Of a stretch of DNA of 64,000 bases, positions 37,165 through 47,690 are shown piece by piece. The DNA comes from Microvirga sp. TS319 (GTDB lineage: Bacteria; Pseudomonadota; Alphaproteobacteria; Rhizobiales; Beijerinckiaceae): the NCBI RefSeq assembly GCF_041276405.1, contig NZ_JBGGGT010000001.1, positions 603,501 to 667,500 on the forward strand, in the 5' to 3' direction. The notes under the pieces were generated by a model. It made no database searches and was not told where the DNA came from. It worked only from the letters and a program-made list of their open reading frames with translations. The position numbers and the translations under genes were made by a program. How positions within the stretch are numbered: the stretch's first letter is position 1; each line of letters opens with the position of its first letter.

Positions 37165-38730
37165 TTACTTGGCGAGCTCGACGTTCCAGAATGCTGGCCA
37201 TGGCATCGGCGTGTAGCCCTTCATCTTCGCCGATACGCCGCTCAGCGCCGCGAAGTTGCCGACGCGGATATACGGAACTTCGTCATAGACGACCTGCTGG
37301 ACCTTGCCCCAGAGAGCACCGCGCTTTGCCGGGTCCGGCTCGCTGTTGAAGGCTGCAAGGGCGGCCTCCTTGGCGGGCGTCTGCCACCATCCCGGCGCGC
37401 CGTCGCCGAGCTGCGGCGGCGACAGCATGGGTTCCGGCAGGAATGCGGAGTGGGTAATATAAACGTCCCAGAGTGCAGGGTCGCCGCGTCGCTGGATCAG
37501 GGTCGCCCAATCGACCACGTCAAGCGAGACGTTGAAGCCGGCCGCCTTCAACTCCTCGGCCAGCACCAGCGCAATGCGATTATGGAAGTCGTACTGCTTG
37601 GAGTTGAGGATCCGAATGGGAGTGCCGTCGTATTTGGCTTCCGCCAACAGCTTCTTGGCGCTCTCGGCATCGCCTTTGTTGTATTTGTCGGTGCCGCCTG
37701 TGGAGTAGAAGGGAGATCCTTTCGGGAAGTGCTCTCCGGCAACCTGATAGAATTTCGGATCACCGAAGCCCGCGAGCAGAAGCTCCTCCGCATTCAATGC
37801 CATCTGGAACGCCTGACGGATCTTCGGATCCGCCATCGGTCCCTGCTTGGTGTTCACCGGAACATAGGGGAAGCCATACGGCATGGTCACCACGGCTGTC
37901 ACACCTGAGGCCGAGGATACCCTTTTGTTGCTCTCGACGGGGAGCTGATCGGCGAACTGATACTGGCCTGCGACGACGCCCTCGACACGCGTGTTGGCGT
38001 TCGGGACGGGAATGAAGCGCAATTCATCGATCTTCGCTTCGCGTTTGCCCGCATAGCCGCTCGCGGGCTCGGTCCGAGGCGTATAGCCGTCGTGTTTCAC
38101 CATGACGACATACTGATCAGGCTTGCGCTCACGGAACTTGTAGGGGCCGGTGCCGATGAACTCGATGAGAGGGTTGGCAATGGACTCCTTCGCCATGATG
38201 GCGGCGAAACCGGACGGGAGTGCGAGATGGGCCAGCAGCGCCGGCTGGACCTCCGAGAGAGCGATCTCGACCGTCAGCGGTCCTTTCGCGGAAATCGAGG
38301 CAATGCTCTTGGCAAGCCCCTTGCCGCGCGGAGTCATCTCGACCCACCGCTTGAGGGAGGCGACGACGTCCTCGGCATCAAGGGCGCGTCCGTTGTGGAG
38401 CTTCACGTCCTTGCGGATCTCGATGGTGTAGGTTTTCCCGTCGGCCGATATCTTTGGCATCTCGGCAGCCAGCATCGGCTGGACTGCCCATTGAGCATCG
38501 AAGGTAAACAGCGGCTCGTAGACATGTTGCATGATAAGGCCGACGAGATCGGCCGTGGATGCCATCGGATCCAGAGATTGTGGCTCGCCGACCATGGCCA
38601 GATTGGCACTGGTCGCCGCCTGTGCCCAAACCGGGTTCGGCGCGAACAAGGCGGCTGCAGCCATTCCGGTTGCAACAAGACCAAGTCCGCGCCTCGTGAG
38701 CGCGCCTGTGCGATCCTGACGATCTTTCAT
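37165..38730 (-). CDS. Periplasmic solute-binding protein, SBP family 5 (peptide type)
   Basis: 521 residues from ATG 38730 (MKDRQDRTGALTRRGLGLVATGMAAAALFAPNPVWA), with GGAGG five bases upstream. A signal peptide ends near AQA, and the family 5 pattern follows: GEPQSLDPMASTADLVGLIMQHVYEPLF, KDVKLHNGRALDAEDVVAS, PKIRQAFQMALNAEELL. It is the first gene of the minus-strand operon with two permeases and two ATPases; no enzyme gene accompanies it, so peptide import is the default guess. The promoter should lie at 38731-38900. Confidence 0.9.
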   Translation of the reverse strand: MKDRQDRTGALTRRGLGLVATGMAAAALFAPNPVWAQAATSANLAMVGEPQSLDPMASTADLVGLIMQHVYEPLFTFDAQWAVQPMLAAEMPKISADGKTYTIEIRKDVKLHNGRALDAEDVVASLKRWVEMTPRGKGLAKSIASISAKGPLTVEIALSEVQPALLAHLALPSGFAAIMAKESIANPLIEFIGTGPYKFRERKPDQYVVMVKHDGYTPRTEPASGYAGKREAKIDELRFIPVPNANTRVEGVVAGQYQFADQLPVESNKRVSSASGVTAVVTMPYGFPYVPVNTKQGPMADPKIRQAFQMALNAEELLLAGFGDPKFYQVAGEHFPKGSPFYSTGGTDKYNKGDAESAKKLLAEAKYDGTPIRILNSKQYDFHNRIALVLAEELKAAGFNVSLDVVDWATLIQRRGDPALWDVYITHSAFLPEPMLSPPQLGDGAPGWWQTPAKEAALAAFNSEPDPAKRGALWGKVQQVVYDEVPYIRVGNFAALSGVSAKMKGYTPMPWPAFWNVELAK

Positions 38731-39188
38731 GCAGTCCTCCATCGATCCGCCCACCACGTTCCCTTATATCTCGATAGGCGATGATGAAAATTTATTGAGT
38801 TGCTTCGCAGACTGTCAATTCCCTCGGTCAAAAAGTCGTCGAAACTAGCCATAATACTGAGGGGGCAGCGAAGCTGCTTGTAACAAGATTAGCATATTTA
38901 TGGAATTTACTTTCATAGATGGGGATCGGGTCAAAGGGGATCTTTGAGATGAGCTTTGATCTCGTCCTGCCATATCGGCGCGTGATCGACCCATCCCACG
39001 CGGTCAGCCTCGATACGACGACGCTTCTGCCGCTCTTGTCCACCACGCCATCCTTTCCGGGCGACGTCTGGTTCTTGGCCTGTTCTGATACGAGCTTGGT
39101 TATTGCGAAGGCGATTTGATGATGATCCGCAAGGATCCGGGAAATCACAGCCTCACTTCGCTCATCCGTCGACTGTCGCCATGCGTTG
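38731..39188. other. Intergenic region, promoter of the minus-strand ABC operon, no convincing gene
   Basis: 458 bp between the binding-protein gene and a LysR gene 3' end. It includes an AT-rich stretch near 38760-38900, expected to hold the promoter of the minus-strand operon. Plus-strand frames of 60-66 codons at 38919 and 39116 do not look like proteins. Confidence 0.4.
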
Positions 39189-40082
39189 TCAGTCTCGATA
39201 GCGCAGCGCATCCACCAGCAATGCGAAAGCCGGCGCGTGCTGCCGGCGGCTCGGGTAATAGAGATGGTAACCCGAAAACGGCGGACACCAGTCGCTGAGA
39301 ACGTGAACAAGCCGACCGTTGTCGAGATGTGCCTGAACGTGGTCCTCCATCAAGTAGGCCAATCCGAGCCCGGACAGCGCCGCTTTGAGGGCCATGGTCG
39401 TCGTGTTGAACACGAGCCGCCCCTCGACCCGCACCTTAAGCTCTCGCCCATCCTGCTCGAACTCCCAAGCGTAGAGCCCCCCAGCGGTCCGCATGCGCAG
39501 GTTGATGCAGGCATGATCGACGAGGTCTTGCGGCTTTGTCGGTCGGGGGTGTCCCGCGAAGTAGGATGGCGCCCCGACGACAGCCATCCGCAGCTCCGGC
39601 CCAATCCGCACCGCGATCATGTCCTGCGCGAGATGCTCGCCAAGCCGCACGCCGGCATCGTACCGCTCGGCGACGATGTCGGTGAGGCCATTGTCGATAT
39701 CCAGTTCCACCTTGATGTCGGGGTATTCCGGCAGCAGCCGATCCAGGACAGGCCAGAGAATCGTCTCGGCCGCATGCTCGCCCGTGTTGATGCGAATGGT
39801 ACCGGCAGGTTTCTGGCGGAGTTCGCTGAGCGCCGCCAGCTCGGAATCGATCGTTCCGAAGGCGGGGGCGAGGGTTCGCAGGAGGCGCTCGCCCGCCTCG
39901 GTCGGTACGACGCTCCGGGTCGTGCGGGACAGGAGACGGATTCCGAGCCTCTCCTCAAGGCGTCGCATCGCGTAGCTGAGCGCTGACTGGGAGGTGCCGA
40001 GCTTGGCCGCGGCTTTCGTGAAGCTGCGCTCCTCGGCCACCGCGAGAAACGTCATCAGGTCAGCCAGTTCGTCGCGCTGCAT
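39189..40082 (-). CDS. LysR-family transcriptional regulator of the adjacent oxidoreductase operon
   Basis: 297 residues from ATG 40082 (MQRDELADLMTFLAVAEERSFTKAAAKL). The N-terminal helix-turn-helix includes TSQSALSYAMRRLEERLGIRLL; the effector domain follows to YPSRRQHAPAFALLVDALR. It is divergent from the cupin gene at 40210 and so is the likely regulator of the cupin-reductase-dehydrogenase cluster. Similar LysR/aldo-keto-reductase/SDR arrangements are common in proteobacteria. Confidence 0.9.
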   Translation of the reverse strand: MQRDELADLMTFLAVAEERSFTKAAAKLGTSQSALSYAMRRLEERLGIRLLSRTTRSVVPTEAGERLLRTLAPAFGTIDSELAALSELRQKPAGTIRINTGEHAAETILWPVLDRLLPEYPDIKVELDIDNGLTDIVAERYDAGVRLGEHLAQDMIAVRIGPELRMAVVGAPSYFAGHPRPTKPQDLVDHACINLRMRTAGGLYAWEFEQDGRELKVRVEGRLVFNTTTMALKAALSGLGLAYLMEDHVQAHLDNGRLVHVLSDWCPPFSGYHLYYPSRRQHAPAFALLVDALRYRD

Positions 40083-40100
40083 TCATGAATCTCCGATATA

Positions 40101-40123
40101 AGATCATGCTGATTTCTTGATCT
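40101..40123. promoter_or_regulatory. Candidate LysR operator AGATCA-N11-TGATCT
   Basis: A perfect 6-bp inverted repeat with an 11-base spacer lies between the divergent LysR (start 40082) and cupin (start 40210) genes. The geometry matches the LysR T-N11-A rule. Confidence 0.6.
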
Positions 40124-40209
40124 AATCGCCGAAACCCTTGAGCGCTAGATCTGCGCCTGTCCGTCTTGGCCCCGTCCAGATGGAAACCTGAAAGCGCAGG
40201 AGACAAACG

Positions 40210-41629
<1,420 letters not shown>

Positions 41630-41728
41630 CGCAAACCCGCGTCCGCAGACAACCATCCGACATCCTGGTCGATGCCGGACGGCTCGAGTGACGTTCAACA
41701 GACCAACGAAGCCAATCGAAAGTACACA

Positions 41729-42790
41729 ATGGCAAGCTTCCGCTACAAAACCTTTGGCTACGCGGCTCCGTCTGCCGGAGCCCGTCTTCAACCCTTCTCC
41801 TTCGAGCGCCGTGCCATGCGCCCGAACGACGTCGCGATGGAAATCCTCTACTCCGGCGTCTGCCACTCGGACCTGCACTGGGCTCGTAACGATTGGGGCT
41901 GGTCCAACTATCCGGTCGTGCCCGGCCATGAGATCGTCGGCCGCGTGATCGAGGTCGGCTCCGAGGTTACCCGCTTCAGGGCCGGCGATCATGTGGCGGT
42001 CGGCTGCATGGTCGATAGCTGCCAGCATTGCGACCAGTGCCGCAGAGGCGAGGAGCAGCTCTGCCGCGAAGGCAATACCGGCACTTATGGCGGCTTCGAC
42101 CGCATTACGCAGGAGATGACCCATGGAGGCTATTCCAAGCACATCGTGGTGCGCCAGGAGTTCGTCCTGCGCGTGCCCGACGGGCTCGACCTCTCTCGGG
42201 CGGCCCCACTGCTGTGCGCGGGCATCACGACCTACTCGCCCCTGCGCACATGGAATGCGGGCCCGGGCAGCCGCGTCGGTGTAATCGGCCTCGGGGGGCT
42301 CGGCCACATGGCCGTGAAGCTCGCAGCGGGTCTCGGGGCTCATGTGACGGTCATGAGCCGCACGCCCGACAAGCGGGCCGATGCGCTGGCGCTCGGGGCC
42401 GACCGCTTGCTCGTCTCCACCGATCCGGACGCGATGGCGCAGGCGGCCAGCAGTTTCGATCTCATCATCGACACCGTTCCCAACAAGCACGATCTTAATC
42501 CGTATCTACCGCTGCTGGATATCGACGGCACGTTGGTGATCGTCGGCCAGATCGGCCCGCTCGACGAAATGTCAACCGTACCGCTCCTGCTGGGGCGGCG
42601 GCGGGTTGCCGGTTCTCCGATCGGTGGCATCCGTGAAACCCAGGAAATGCTCGACTTCTGCGCCCGTAAGAACATCCTGCCCGAGACCGAGACGATCCGG
42701 ATGGACGAGATCAACGAGGCCTATGAGCGCATGGAGCGGTCCGACGTGCGTTATCGTTTCGTGATCGATATGGCCTCGCTCACGACCTGA
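41729..42790 (+). CDS. Zinc-dependent alcohol dehydrogenase, cinnamyl-alcohol-dehydrogenase/YahK type
   Basis: 353 residues from ATG 41729 ([20 protein letters not shown]). Catalytic zinc ligands in GVCHSDLHW and GHEIVG, structural zinc Cys set in [15 protein letters not shown], nucleotide motif [11 protein letters not shown]. This is the NADP-dependent CAD/YahK group of aldehyde reductases. It lies between the aldo/keto reductase and the SDR in one operon. Confidence 0.9.
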   Translation: MASFRYKTFGYAAPSAGARLQPFSFERRAMRPNDVAMEILYSGVCHSDLHWARNDWGWSNYPVVPGHEIVGRVIEVGSEVTRFRAGDHVAVGCMVDSCQHCDQCRRGEEQLCREGNTGTYGGFDRITQEMTHGGYSKHIVVRQEFVLRVPDGLDLSRAAPLLCAGITTYSPLRTWNAGPGSRVGVIGLGGLGHMAVKLAAGLGAHVTVMSRTPDKRADALALGADRLLVSTDPDAMAQAASSFDLIIDTVPNKHDLNPYLPLLDIDGTLVIVGQIGPLDEMSTVPLLLGRRRVAGSPIGGIRETQEMLDFCARKNILPETETIRMDEINEAYERMERSDVRYRFVIDMASLTT

Positions 42791-42873
42791 TCGTCATAAC
42801 CCCGATGCGCTGCCAAATCCTCAAGAAGCAGCGGCGCACCGGCTTCCTGAATTGCAACCGCAAGGAGAGCCAC

Positions 42874-43611
42874 ATGGCCCAAGGGATCAAGGACAAGGTC
42901 GTCGTCATTACAGGCGCCAGCAGCGGTTTGGGCGAAGCCGCTGCGCGCCGTCTGGCGCAGGACGGAGCCAAACTGGTGCTCGGGGCACGGCGCCTGGATC
43001 GACTCCAGATCCTCGCCGAGGAGCTTTCGCTGGGCCAAGACGCCGCCGTGCGGACCGACGTCACGCAGGTTGATCAGATCAAGCGGCTGGTGGACCATGC
43101 TGTCGAATGCCATGGCCGCATCGATGTGCTTCTCAACAATGCCGGCCTGATGCCGCACTCGCCGCTCGAACGCGGCAAGGTGGAGGATTGGGACCGCATG
43201 ATCGATGTGAACATCAAAGGCGTCCTCTACGGCATCGGCGCGGCACTGCCGTACATGAAGGAGCAGAGAAGCGGCCACATCATCAACGTGTCGTCGGTGG
43301 CGGGCCACAAGGTGCGGGCGGGCGGCGCGGTCTACTCCGCGACCAAGCACGCGGTGCGCATTATCTCCGAGGGTCTGCGACAGGAGGTGAAGCCCTACAA
43401 CATCCGCACCACCATCATATCGCCCGGCATGGTGGCAACGGAACTCCCGGACAGTATCACCGAGTCCGACATCGCTGAGGCCATGCGCAAGGCCTATGAG
43501 CGCGCGATCCCGGCGGAATCTTTCGCCAGCATGGTGGCTTTCGCCATGAGCCAGCCGGACGATGTCGACGTGAACGAGATCCTCTTTAGGCCGACCAGCC
43601 AGGAGTACTGA
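42874..43611 (+). CDS. SDR-family oxidoreductase
   Basis: 245 residues from ATG 42874 ([22 protein letters not shown]), with AAGGAG upstream. Classical SDR with [22 protein letters not shown] and the active-site YSATKHA. It is the last gene of the operon with the cupin, aldo/keto reductase and alcohol dehydrogenase. Confidence 0.9.
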   Translation: MAQGIKDKVVVITGASSGLGEAAARRLAQDGAKLVLGARRLDRLQILAEELSLGQDAAVRTDVTQVDQIKRLVDHAVECHGRIDVLLNNAGLMPHSPLERGKVEDWDRMIDVNIKGVLYGIGAALPYMKEQRSGHIINVSSVAGHKVRAGGAVYSATKHAVRIISEGLRQEVKPYNIRTTIISPGMVATELPDSITESDIAEAMRKAYERAIPAESFASMVAFAMSQPDDVDVNEILFRPTSQEY

Positions 43612-43629
43612 GCCAAGGGCGGAACGGCA

Positions 43630-43671
43630 GCCCCCAACGCTCTCCCGATCATGAGCGAGAGCGTTGGGGGC
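43630..43671 (+). terminator. Terminator hairpin after the SDR gene
   Basis: GCCCCCAACGCTCTC (43630-43644) pairs with GAGAGCGTTGGGGGC (43657-43671), a 15-bp stem with a 12-base loop, 19 bp after the SDR stop. A CGAGCTTGG follows rather than a T-run. Confidence 0.65.
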
Positions 43672-43718
43672 CGAGCTTGGGCGCGGGAGGCCGCAGGCCG
43701 CAGGCTTACAACTCGATC

Positions 43719-43822
43719 GAGCGCATCGAACGCGGGACGTGGGAACTGGTTTTGCGTGACAAGATGCTCGACCCCATAGACTGACAGAATCGGATGTGGG
43801 CTCGTTGACACGTTCGATGCTG
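43719..43822. repeat. Degenerate RIME-like repeat pair
   Basis: GAGCGCATCGAACGCGGGACGTGG ... AAGATGCTCGAC (43719-43770) and AATCGGATGTGGGCTCG ... CGTTCGATGCTGT (43787-43822) keep the ends of the two families but have lost the perfect dyads. Confidence 0.4.
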
Positions 43823-44164
43823 TAAGCTCGGCAAACAGGTCGAAGAAGTAACCATGGGTTGCCTGAGACCCGGTAACATCGAGACAGTGGCACTTCGAAA
43901 TGTCGTTCACGACCGCAACTGGCCGATTGACGAGGTGGCTCCGCCTATCGTGCCGGGCTGTGGCGCAATGGAATGATGCCGGAAGGTTATGCACACAACC
44001 TTGAAGCCCTGATACGAGCGAGCGCTGATTACAGGCGACTTCGAGCCAGCGCGTTACGTTAATTCATGGTTTACGAAAGAATGAAACAGGCTGATCGACA
44101 GCAACAATCAGGAGCTTCATGAGTTGGAGGCCTGAAGGTGCTTCCTCCCAAAACCTTCCAACTG

Positions 44165-44194
44165 GCCCCATCAGTCGAACAATTCTGGTGGGGC
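44165..44194. terminator. Hairpin near the DUF6894 gene, likely terminator
   Basis: GCCCCA (44165-44170) pairs with TGGGGC (44189-44194), with CAG/CTG inside; on the plus strand TTCTTC follows. It lies 33 bp beyond the minus-strand stop at 44227, so it could end that transcript. Confidence 0.5.
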
Positions 44195-44226
44195 TTCTTC
44201 GTATGCAGAGCTTTGACAAGTCCTCC

Positions 44227-44481
44227 TCATCCAAGGCTTGGATCTGTAATATCGCTAAAGTGAACCATTAGAATCGGTCGGTCCGCCTCGTCCACGATCT
44301 CAACCAGGAAGGCATTCTGCTGCTCAGCGGTCAAGGTCTTCCAGTAAGGCACAGCCTCGGTAAAGGCTCTGATGATCCGCGCAGCAACGCCTCGCGCTCG
44401 ATCAACATCAGCCAAGTTGAAACTTCTTGGGTATCTGACGCGCTTCTGCTGGTTTGAGACGAAGAACCTAAATTGGGGCAT
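44227..44481 (-). CDS. DUF6894-like hypothetical protein
   Basis: 84 residues from ATG 44481 (MPQFRFFVSNQQKRVRYPRSF). The pattern of a short N-terminal beta hairpin, a mid helix rich in Arg/Ala, then VEIVDEADRPILMVHFSDI matches the small DUF6894 proteins that are abundant in Methylobacterium and Bradyrhizobium relatives. Function unknown. It reads on the opposite strand from the H-NOX gene. Confidence 0.6.
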   Translation of the reverse strand: MPQFRFFVSNQQKRVRYPRSFNLADVDRARGVAARIIRAFTEAVPYWKTLTAEQQNAFLVEIVDEADRPILMVHFSDITDPSLG

Positions 44482-44901
44482 GGCAAGAATATTAGCACAG
44501 ATACTCCCACATTAAGCGGCTCTTAGGTGTTAGTTCACATTGCTGAAGCGATCAGTTCAGACGCTTGGAAGAACCGCCGCCCTGCAGGATCAACTCGTTG
44601 TGGAGGGACAATGCGGCTCCCGACAGCCCCAGGGCCTTGTCGGATCACCAAAGCAGGCGTGCCATGGCACCCTTCCTGATGAGCCAAACCCAATCGGGAG
44701 GACGAAATCTACAGCGCCAAGAGTTCGTGTGGGTTCCCTTACTTTAGACACAGGACTCGTCGAATATCGCTGTACGCTGGCTCGCCAGTGGTCGGTCGCA
44801 ACGGATATCTTCAGTGTCAATCGGGCCGTTGGGCAAGGCGGGCTCTGATCATCAAAGGACGTCGGCTCAAGAATTGCGACGGAACCGTAGGTTCTCAGAA
44901 C
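44482..44901. other. Divergent intergenic region upstream of H-NOX
   Basis: 420 bp between the minus-strand DUF6894 gene and the H-NOX gene. No protein-like frame was found. The promoter of the H-NOX/kinase operon should be here; I could not place -10/-35 elements with confidence. Confidence 0.4.
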
Positions 44902-45456
44902 ATGAAGGGAATCGTCTTCACCGAGTTCCTTGAAATGGTTGAGAGAAAGTTCTCGCCGGAACTCGCTGACGCCATAATCGAAGAGGCTGAACTTCCTTCG
45001 GGAGGGGCCTATACGAGCGTCGGAACTTACGATCACAGGGAAATGGTCAAGCTCGTGTCGTGTCTTAGCAACGAGACGGGCATCAGCACCGCCGATCTCT
45101 TGCGGTCATTCGGCATATACATGTTTGAGCGATTCTATGTCTTGTTTCCCGAGTACTTCGACGGAATCGACACTTCTTTTCGCTTTTTGGAGCAGATCGA
45201 AAATTACATTCATGTCGAAGTGCGCAAGCTATACCCTGAAGCGGAGTTGCCGACTTTCGAGTGTGATACATCCCAGCCGGGATCTCTGCGTCTTACCTAC
45301 AGATCCACTCGCCCGTTCGCCAGCCTGGCCGAGGGCTTGATCTGCGGTTGTGTGGCTCACTTCGGAGAGGATGCTGACATTGAAGTCGAGGACCTCTCGA
45401 ATGGAGCCGGGACTAAGGCCTGCTTTCTTGTCTCCCGACGAGGTAGCTCGCCGTGA
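44902..45456 (+). CDS. H-NOX heme gas-sensor protein (HNOB domain), predicted NO-selective
   Basis: 184 residues from ATG 44902 ([18 protein letters not shown]), where the H-NOX domain begins; the open frame to 44788 is not protein-like. Proximal heme ligand H104 sits in [18 protein letters not shown], and the heme-propionate YxSxR motif is Y133-S135-R137 (LTYRSTRPF). The position of Tyr140 in Thermoanaerobacter H-NOX, which stabilises O2, corresponds to L142 here, so O2 binding is not expected and NO selectivity is. It is coupled by GTGA to the kinase gene at 45453; bacterial H-NOX proteins usually modulate a neighbouring histidine kinase or diguanylate cyclase. Confidence 0.92.
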   Translation: MKGIVFTEFLEMVERKFSPELADAIIEEAELPSGGAYTSVGTYDHREMVKLVSCLSNETGISTADLLRSFGIYMFERFYVLFPEYFDGIDTSFRFLEQIENYIHVEVRKLYPEAELPTFECDTSQPGSLRLTYRSTRPFASLAEGLICGCVAHFGEDADIEVEDLSNGAGTKACFLVSRRGSSP

Positions 45457-47165
45457 GTACACTTGAGCAGCTTGAGCGGCGTCTGGAGCGGGAGAGGCAA
45501 GCGCGAAAGGCGGCTGAGGCGATCGCCGAGGAAAAGACGCGGGAGATCTACGACGCGAACATCCGCCTGCAGCAGCTCAACAATCATCTGGAGGAACTTG
45601 TGCGGCAGCGAACTGCCGAGGTTGCCGCGGCCCGCGATGAAGCCATCCAGGCAAGTCAGGCAAAATCGAATTTTCTCGCGAGCATGAGCCACGAGCTCAG
45701 AACACCCCTGAACGCAATTATCGGTTATAGCGAGATTCTCCTTGAGGAGACGGACGATTTGACGAGGCCCGAGCTCAGGCCGGACCTCGAAAAGATCCGC
45801 GGTGCCGGCAAGCACTTACTCGGGCTGATCAACGACATTCTCGACCTGTCGAAGATCGAGGCTGGAAAAATGGATCTCTTCCTCGAGAGTATCGACATTT
45901 CCGCCCTCGTTGCTGACGTGAGTGCGACCGTTCAGCCGCTGATGGCGAAGAACAGCAACACGTTTGACGTGCATTGCGGTCTCGACCTCGGAGTCGCGCA
46001 TTCCGACCAGACAAAGATGCGGCAGATCCTGCTGAATCTCCTCAGCAATGCGGCGAAGTTCACAAAGGGCGGTCGGATCATACTCTCGGCCAGGCAGTCA
46101 ACCAGAGAGGATCGTGACTGTCTGGAGTTCGAGGTTTCAGACACCGGCATCGGAATGACGATCGAACAGATGGCGAAACTGTACTCGCCCTTCAGTCAGG
46201 CCGACGTGTCGACGACACGAAACTATGGTGGAACTGGACTCGGACTGGCGATCACTAAACATTTCTGTCTCATGCTCGGTGGCGATGTCGCGGTCCGGAG
46301 CGAACTCGGCAAGGGTTCAAGTTTCATCGTCACTCTCCCGGCCGTCTGTCGTACCGACGAGACGACGTCTCCCGAGCGGGCAGAGGGCACGTCCGGCACC
46401 GTGTTAGTGATCGACGACGAGCGCGCCACACACGATCTCCTGGAGCGGGAGCTCGGCGCGCGTGGCTACAGGGTGGTGCATGCTGCAGGTGGGCGCGAGG
46501 GGTTGCGGCTTGCACGCGAGGTGAGGCCGGATGCCATTACGCTTGACGTCATCATGCCTGAGTTTGATGGTTGGGCCGTATTGCGGGAGCTCAAGGCGGA
46601 CCCGGATCTGAAAGGCATTCCGGTGGTCCTTGTGACGATCCTGGGCGACCGGGAGATGGGCTATGCCCTTGGTGCCGCGGATTACTTGACGAAGCCGATC
46701 GATCCCGAGGCTCTGCTCGGTGTTCTGGGATGTTTCCGCGGGCGCCGAGGCGATCTTTCCGTTCTGGTCGTCGATGACGATCCAATGACACGTGAGATGC
46801 TGCGGCGGATCCTGTCGAAGCGAGGCTGGTCGGTGACCGAAGCCGCTGATGGCTCCGATGCCCTTTCCGCTCTAGGTCGGGGGGCACCGGCGGTGGTCCT
46901 TTTGGATCTGATGATGCCTGGAATGGACGGATTCGAAGTGCTTGACACAATGCGCCGGGAGGCCTCTTGGCGTGATATTCCCGTCGTCGTGGTCACGGCC
47001 AAGGACCTGTCCATCGAGGAGGTCTCATGGTTGAACCAGCATGCCGAAAAGATTTTCCAGAAGGGGGCCTATAAGCGATCCGAACTTGTGGGCGTTATTC
47101 ACGACATGATTGCGAGAGGCACGGGAATAAGCGTCTCACGCCGGTCTGCGAGCGATGCTCGCTAG
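45453..47165 (+). CDS. Hybrid histidine kinase with two receiver domains, H-NOX partner
   Basis: 570 residues from GTG 45453, overlapping the H-NOX stop by GTGA. Domains: N-terminal coiled coil (about 1-70, alternating ERR/LER/EEL) with no membrane helix; HisKA with H80 in [11 protein letters not shown]; HATPase with N199 (LLSNAAKF), DTGIGM (230-235) and GTGLGL (260-265); REC1 with D365 (ITLDVIMP) and K414; REC2 with D485 (VLLDLMMP). The coiled coil without a sensor domain fits a kinase controlled by the H-NOX protein. REC2's expected conserved Lys region (IFQKGAY, K537) is slightly displaced. Phosphotransfer could continue to the DivK-like protein encoded after it. Confidence 0.9.
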   Translation: MSTLEQLERRLERERQARKAAEAIAEEKTREIYDANIRLQQLNNHLEELVRQRTAEVAAARDEAIQASQAKSNFLASMSHELRTPLNAIIGYSEILLEETDDLTRPELRPDLEKIRGAGKHLLGLINDILDLSKIEAGKMDLFLESIDISALVADVSATVQPLMAKNSNTFDVHCGLDLGVAHSDQTKMRQILLNLLSNAAKFTKGGRIILSARQSTREDRDCLEFEVSDTGIGMTIEQMAKLYSPFSQADVSTTRNYGGTGLGLAITKHFCLMLGGDVAVRSELGKGSSFIVTLPAVCRTDETTSPERAEGTSGTVLVIDDERATHDLLERELGARGYRVVHAAGGREGLRLAREVRPDAITLDVIMPEFDGWAVLRELKADPDLKGIPVVLVTILGDREMGYALGAADYLTKPIDPEALLGVLGCFRGRRGDLSVLVVDDDPMTREMLRRILSKRGWSVTEAADGSDALSALGRGAPAVVLLDLMMPGMDGFEVLDTMRREASWRDIPVVVVTAKDLSIEEVSWLNQHAEKIFQKGAYKRSELVGVIHDMIARGTGISVSRRSASDAR

Positions 47166-47216
47166 TGCATCGGACGGGAAAAGTGGATTTGCACTTATGG
47201 GTTCGATTCGATGCTC
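47164..47216. repeat. RIME-like palindromic repeat, family A
   Basis: AGTGCATCGGACGGGAAAAGTGGATTT then TGCACTTATGGGTTCG and CGATGCTCCC. It starts at the kinase stop codon, so it separates the H-NOX/kinase pair from the receiver/cyclase pair. Confidence 0.65.
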
Positions 47217-47228
47217 CCTTCTGAGATG

Positions 47229-47280
47229 AGCGCATCGTTCCTGCGAAAAACCGGGACCACTTTTTCGCACGATGCGCTAG
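47229..47280. repeat. RIME-like palindromic repeat, family B
   Basis: AGCGCATCGTTCCTGCGAAAAACCGG and the mirror CACTTTTTCGCACGATGCGCTAG. It is paired with the family A copy at 47164-47216 and ends 35 bp before the DivK-like gene. Confidence 0.75.
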
Positions 47281-47315
47281 CTATTTGGTCTTTTTCCTGA
47301 GCGCCGGAGACGATC

Positions 47316-47690
47316 ATGCCCACGATCCTGCTGGTCGAAGATAACGAGTTGAACCGTGATATGCTCTCGCGCAGGCTCGTGCGTAAGGGATACGACGTTC
47401 TCATTGCCGAGGATGGTGCCAAAGGGTTGAGCGCTGCGGCCGAAGGCAAGCCGGATCTCATTCTGATGGATATGAGCCTGCCGGTTGTCGATGGTTGGGA
47501 AGCGACACGAAGGCTCAAGGCGGAGCCAAGGACGCGATCCATCCCGGTGATCGCCCTGACGGCGCACGCCATGTCGAGTGATCGGGAAAAAGCCGTGTCG
47601 GTAGGCTGTGACGACTACGACACCAAGCCGGTTGAACTGGAACGCCTGCTCGCGAAGATCGAACGCCTTCTCCAGGCTGGCTCCTCATGA
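47316..47690 (+). CDS. Single-domain response regulator, DivK/CheY-like
   Basis: 124 residues from ATG 47316. One receiver domain: E8 and D9 acidic pocket in LVEDNEL, phosphoacceptor D52 in LILMDMSLP, T82 in ALTAHAM and K104 in DTKPV. No output domain, so it would pass or buffer phosphate between other proteins. Its stop overlaps the cyclase start by ATGA (47687-47690), so the two are translated together. Confidence 0.92.
   Translation: MPTILLVEDNELNRDMLSRRLVRKGYDVLIAEDGAKGLSAAAEGKPDLILMDMSLPVVDGWEATRRLKAEPRTRSIPVIALTAHAMSSDREKAVSVGCDDYDTKPVELERLLAKIERLLQAGSS

Larger units (their letters stand above)
43612..44226. other. Intergenic region with terminator and degenerate repeats, no convincing gene
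   Basis: 615 bp. It contains the 43630-43671 terminator, two degenerate repeat halves (43719-43770 and 43787-43822), and a hairpin at 44165-44194. The remaining sequence near 43860-44150 has no protein-like frame. Confidence 0.45.

Noticed and set aside
38919-39119. 66-codon frame near the minus-strand operon promoter
   Set aside because: Short, no clear ribosome site and no recognisable pattern.
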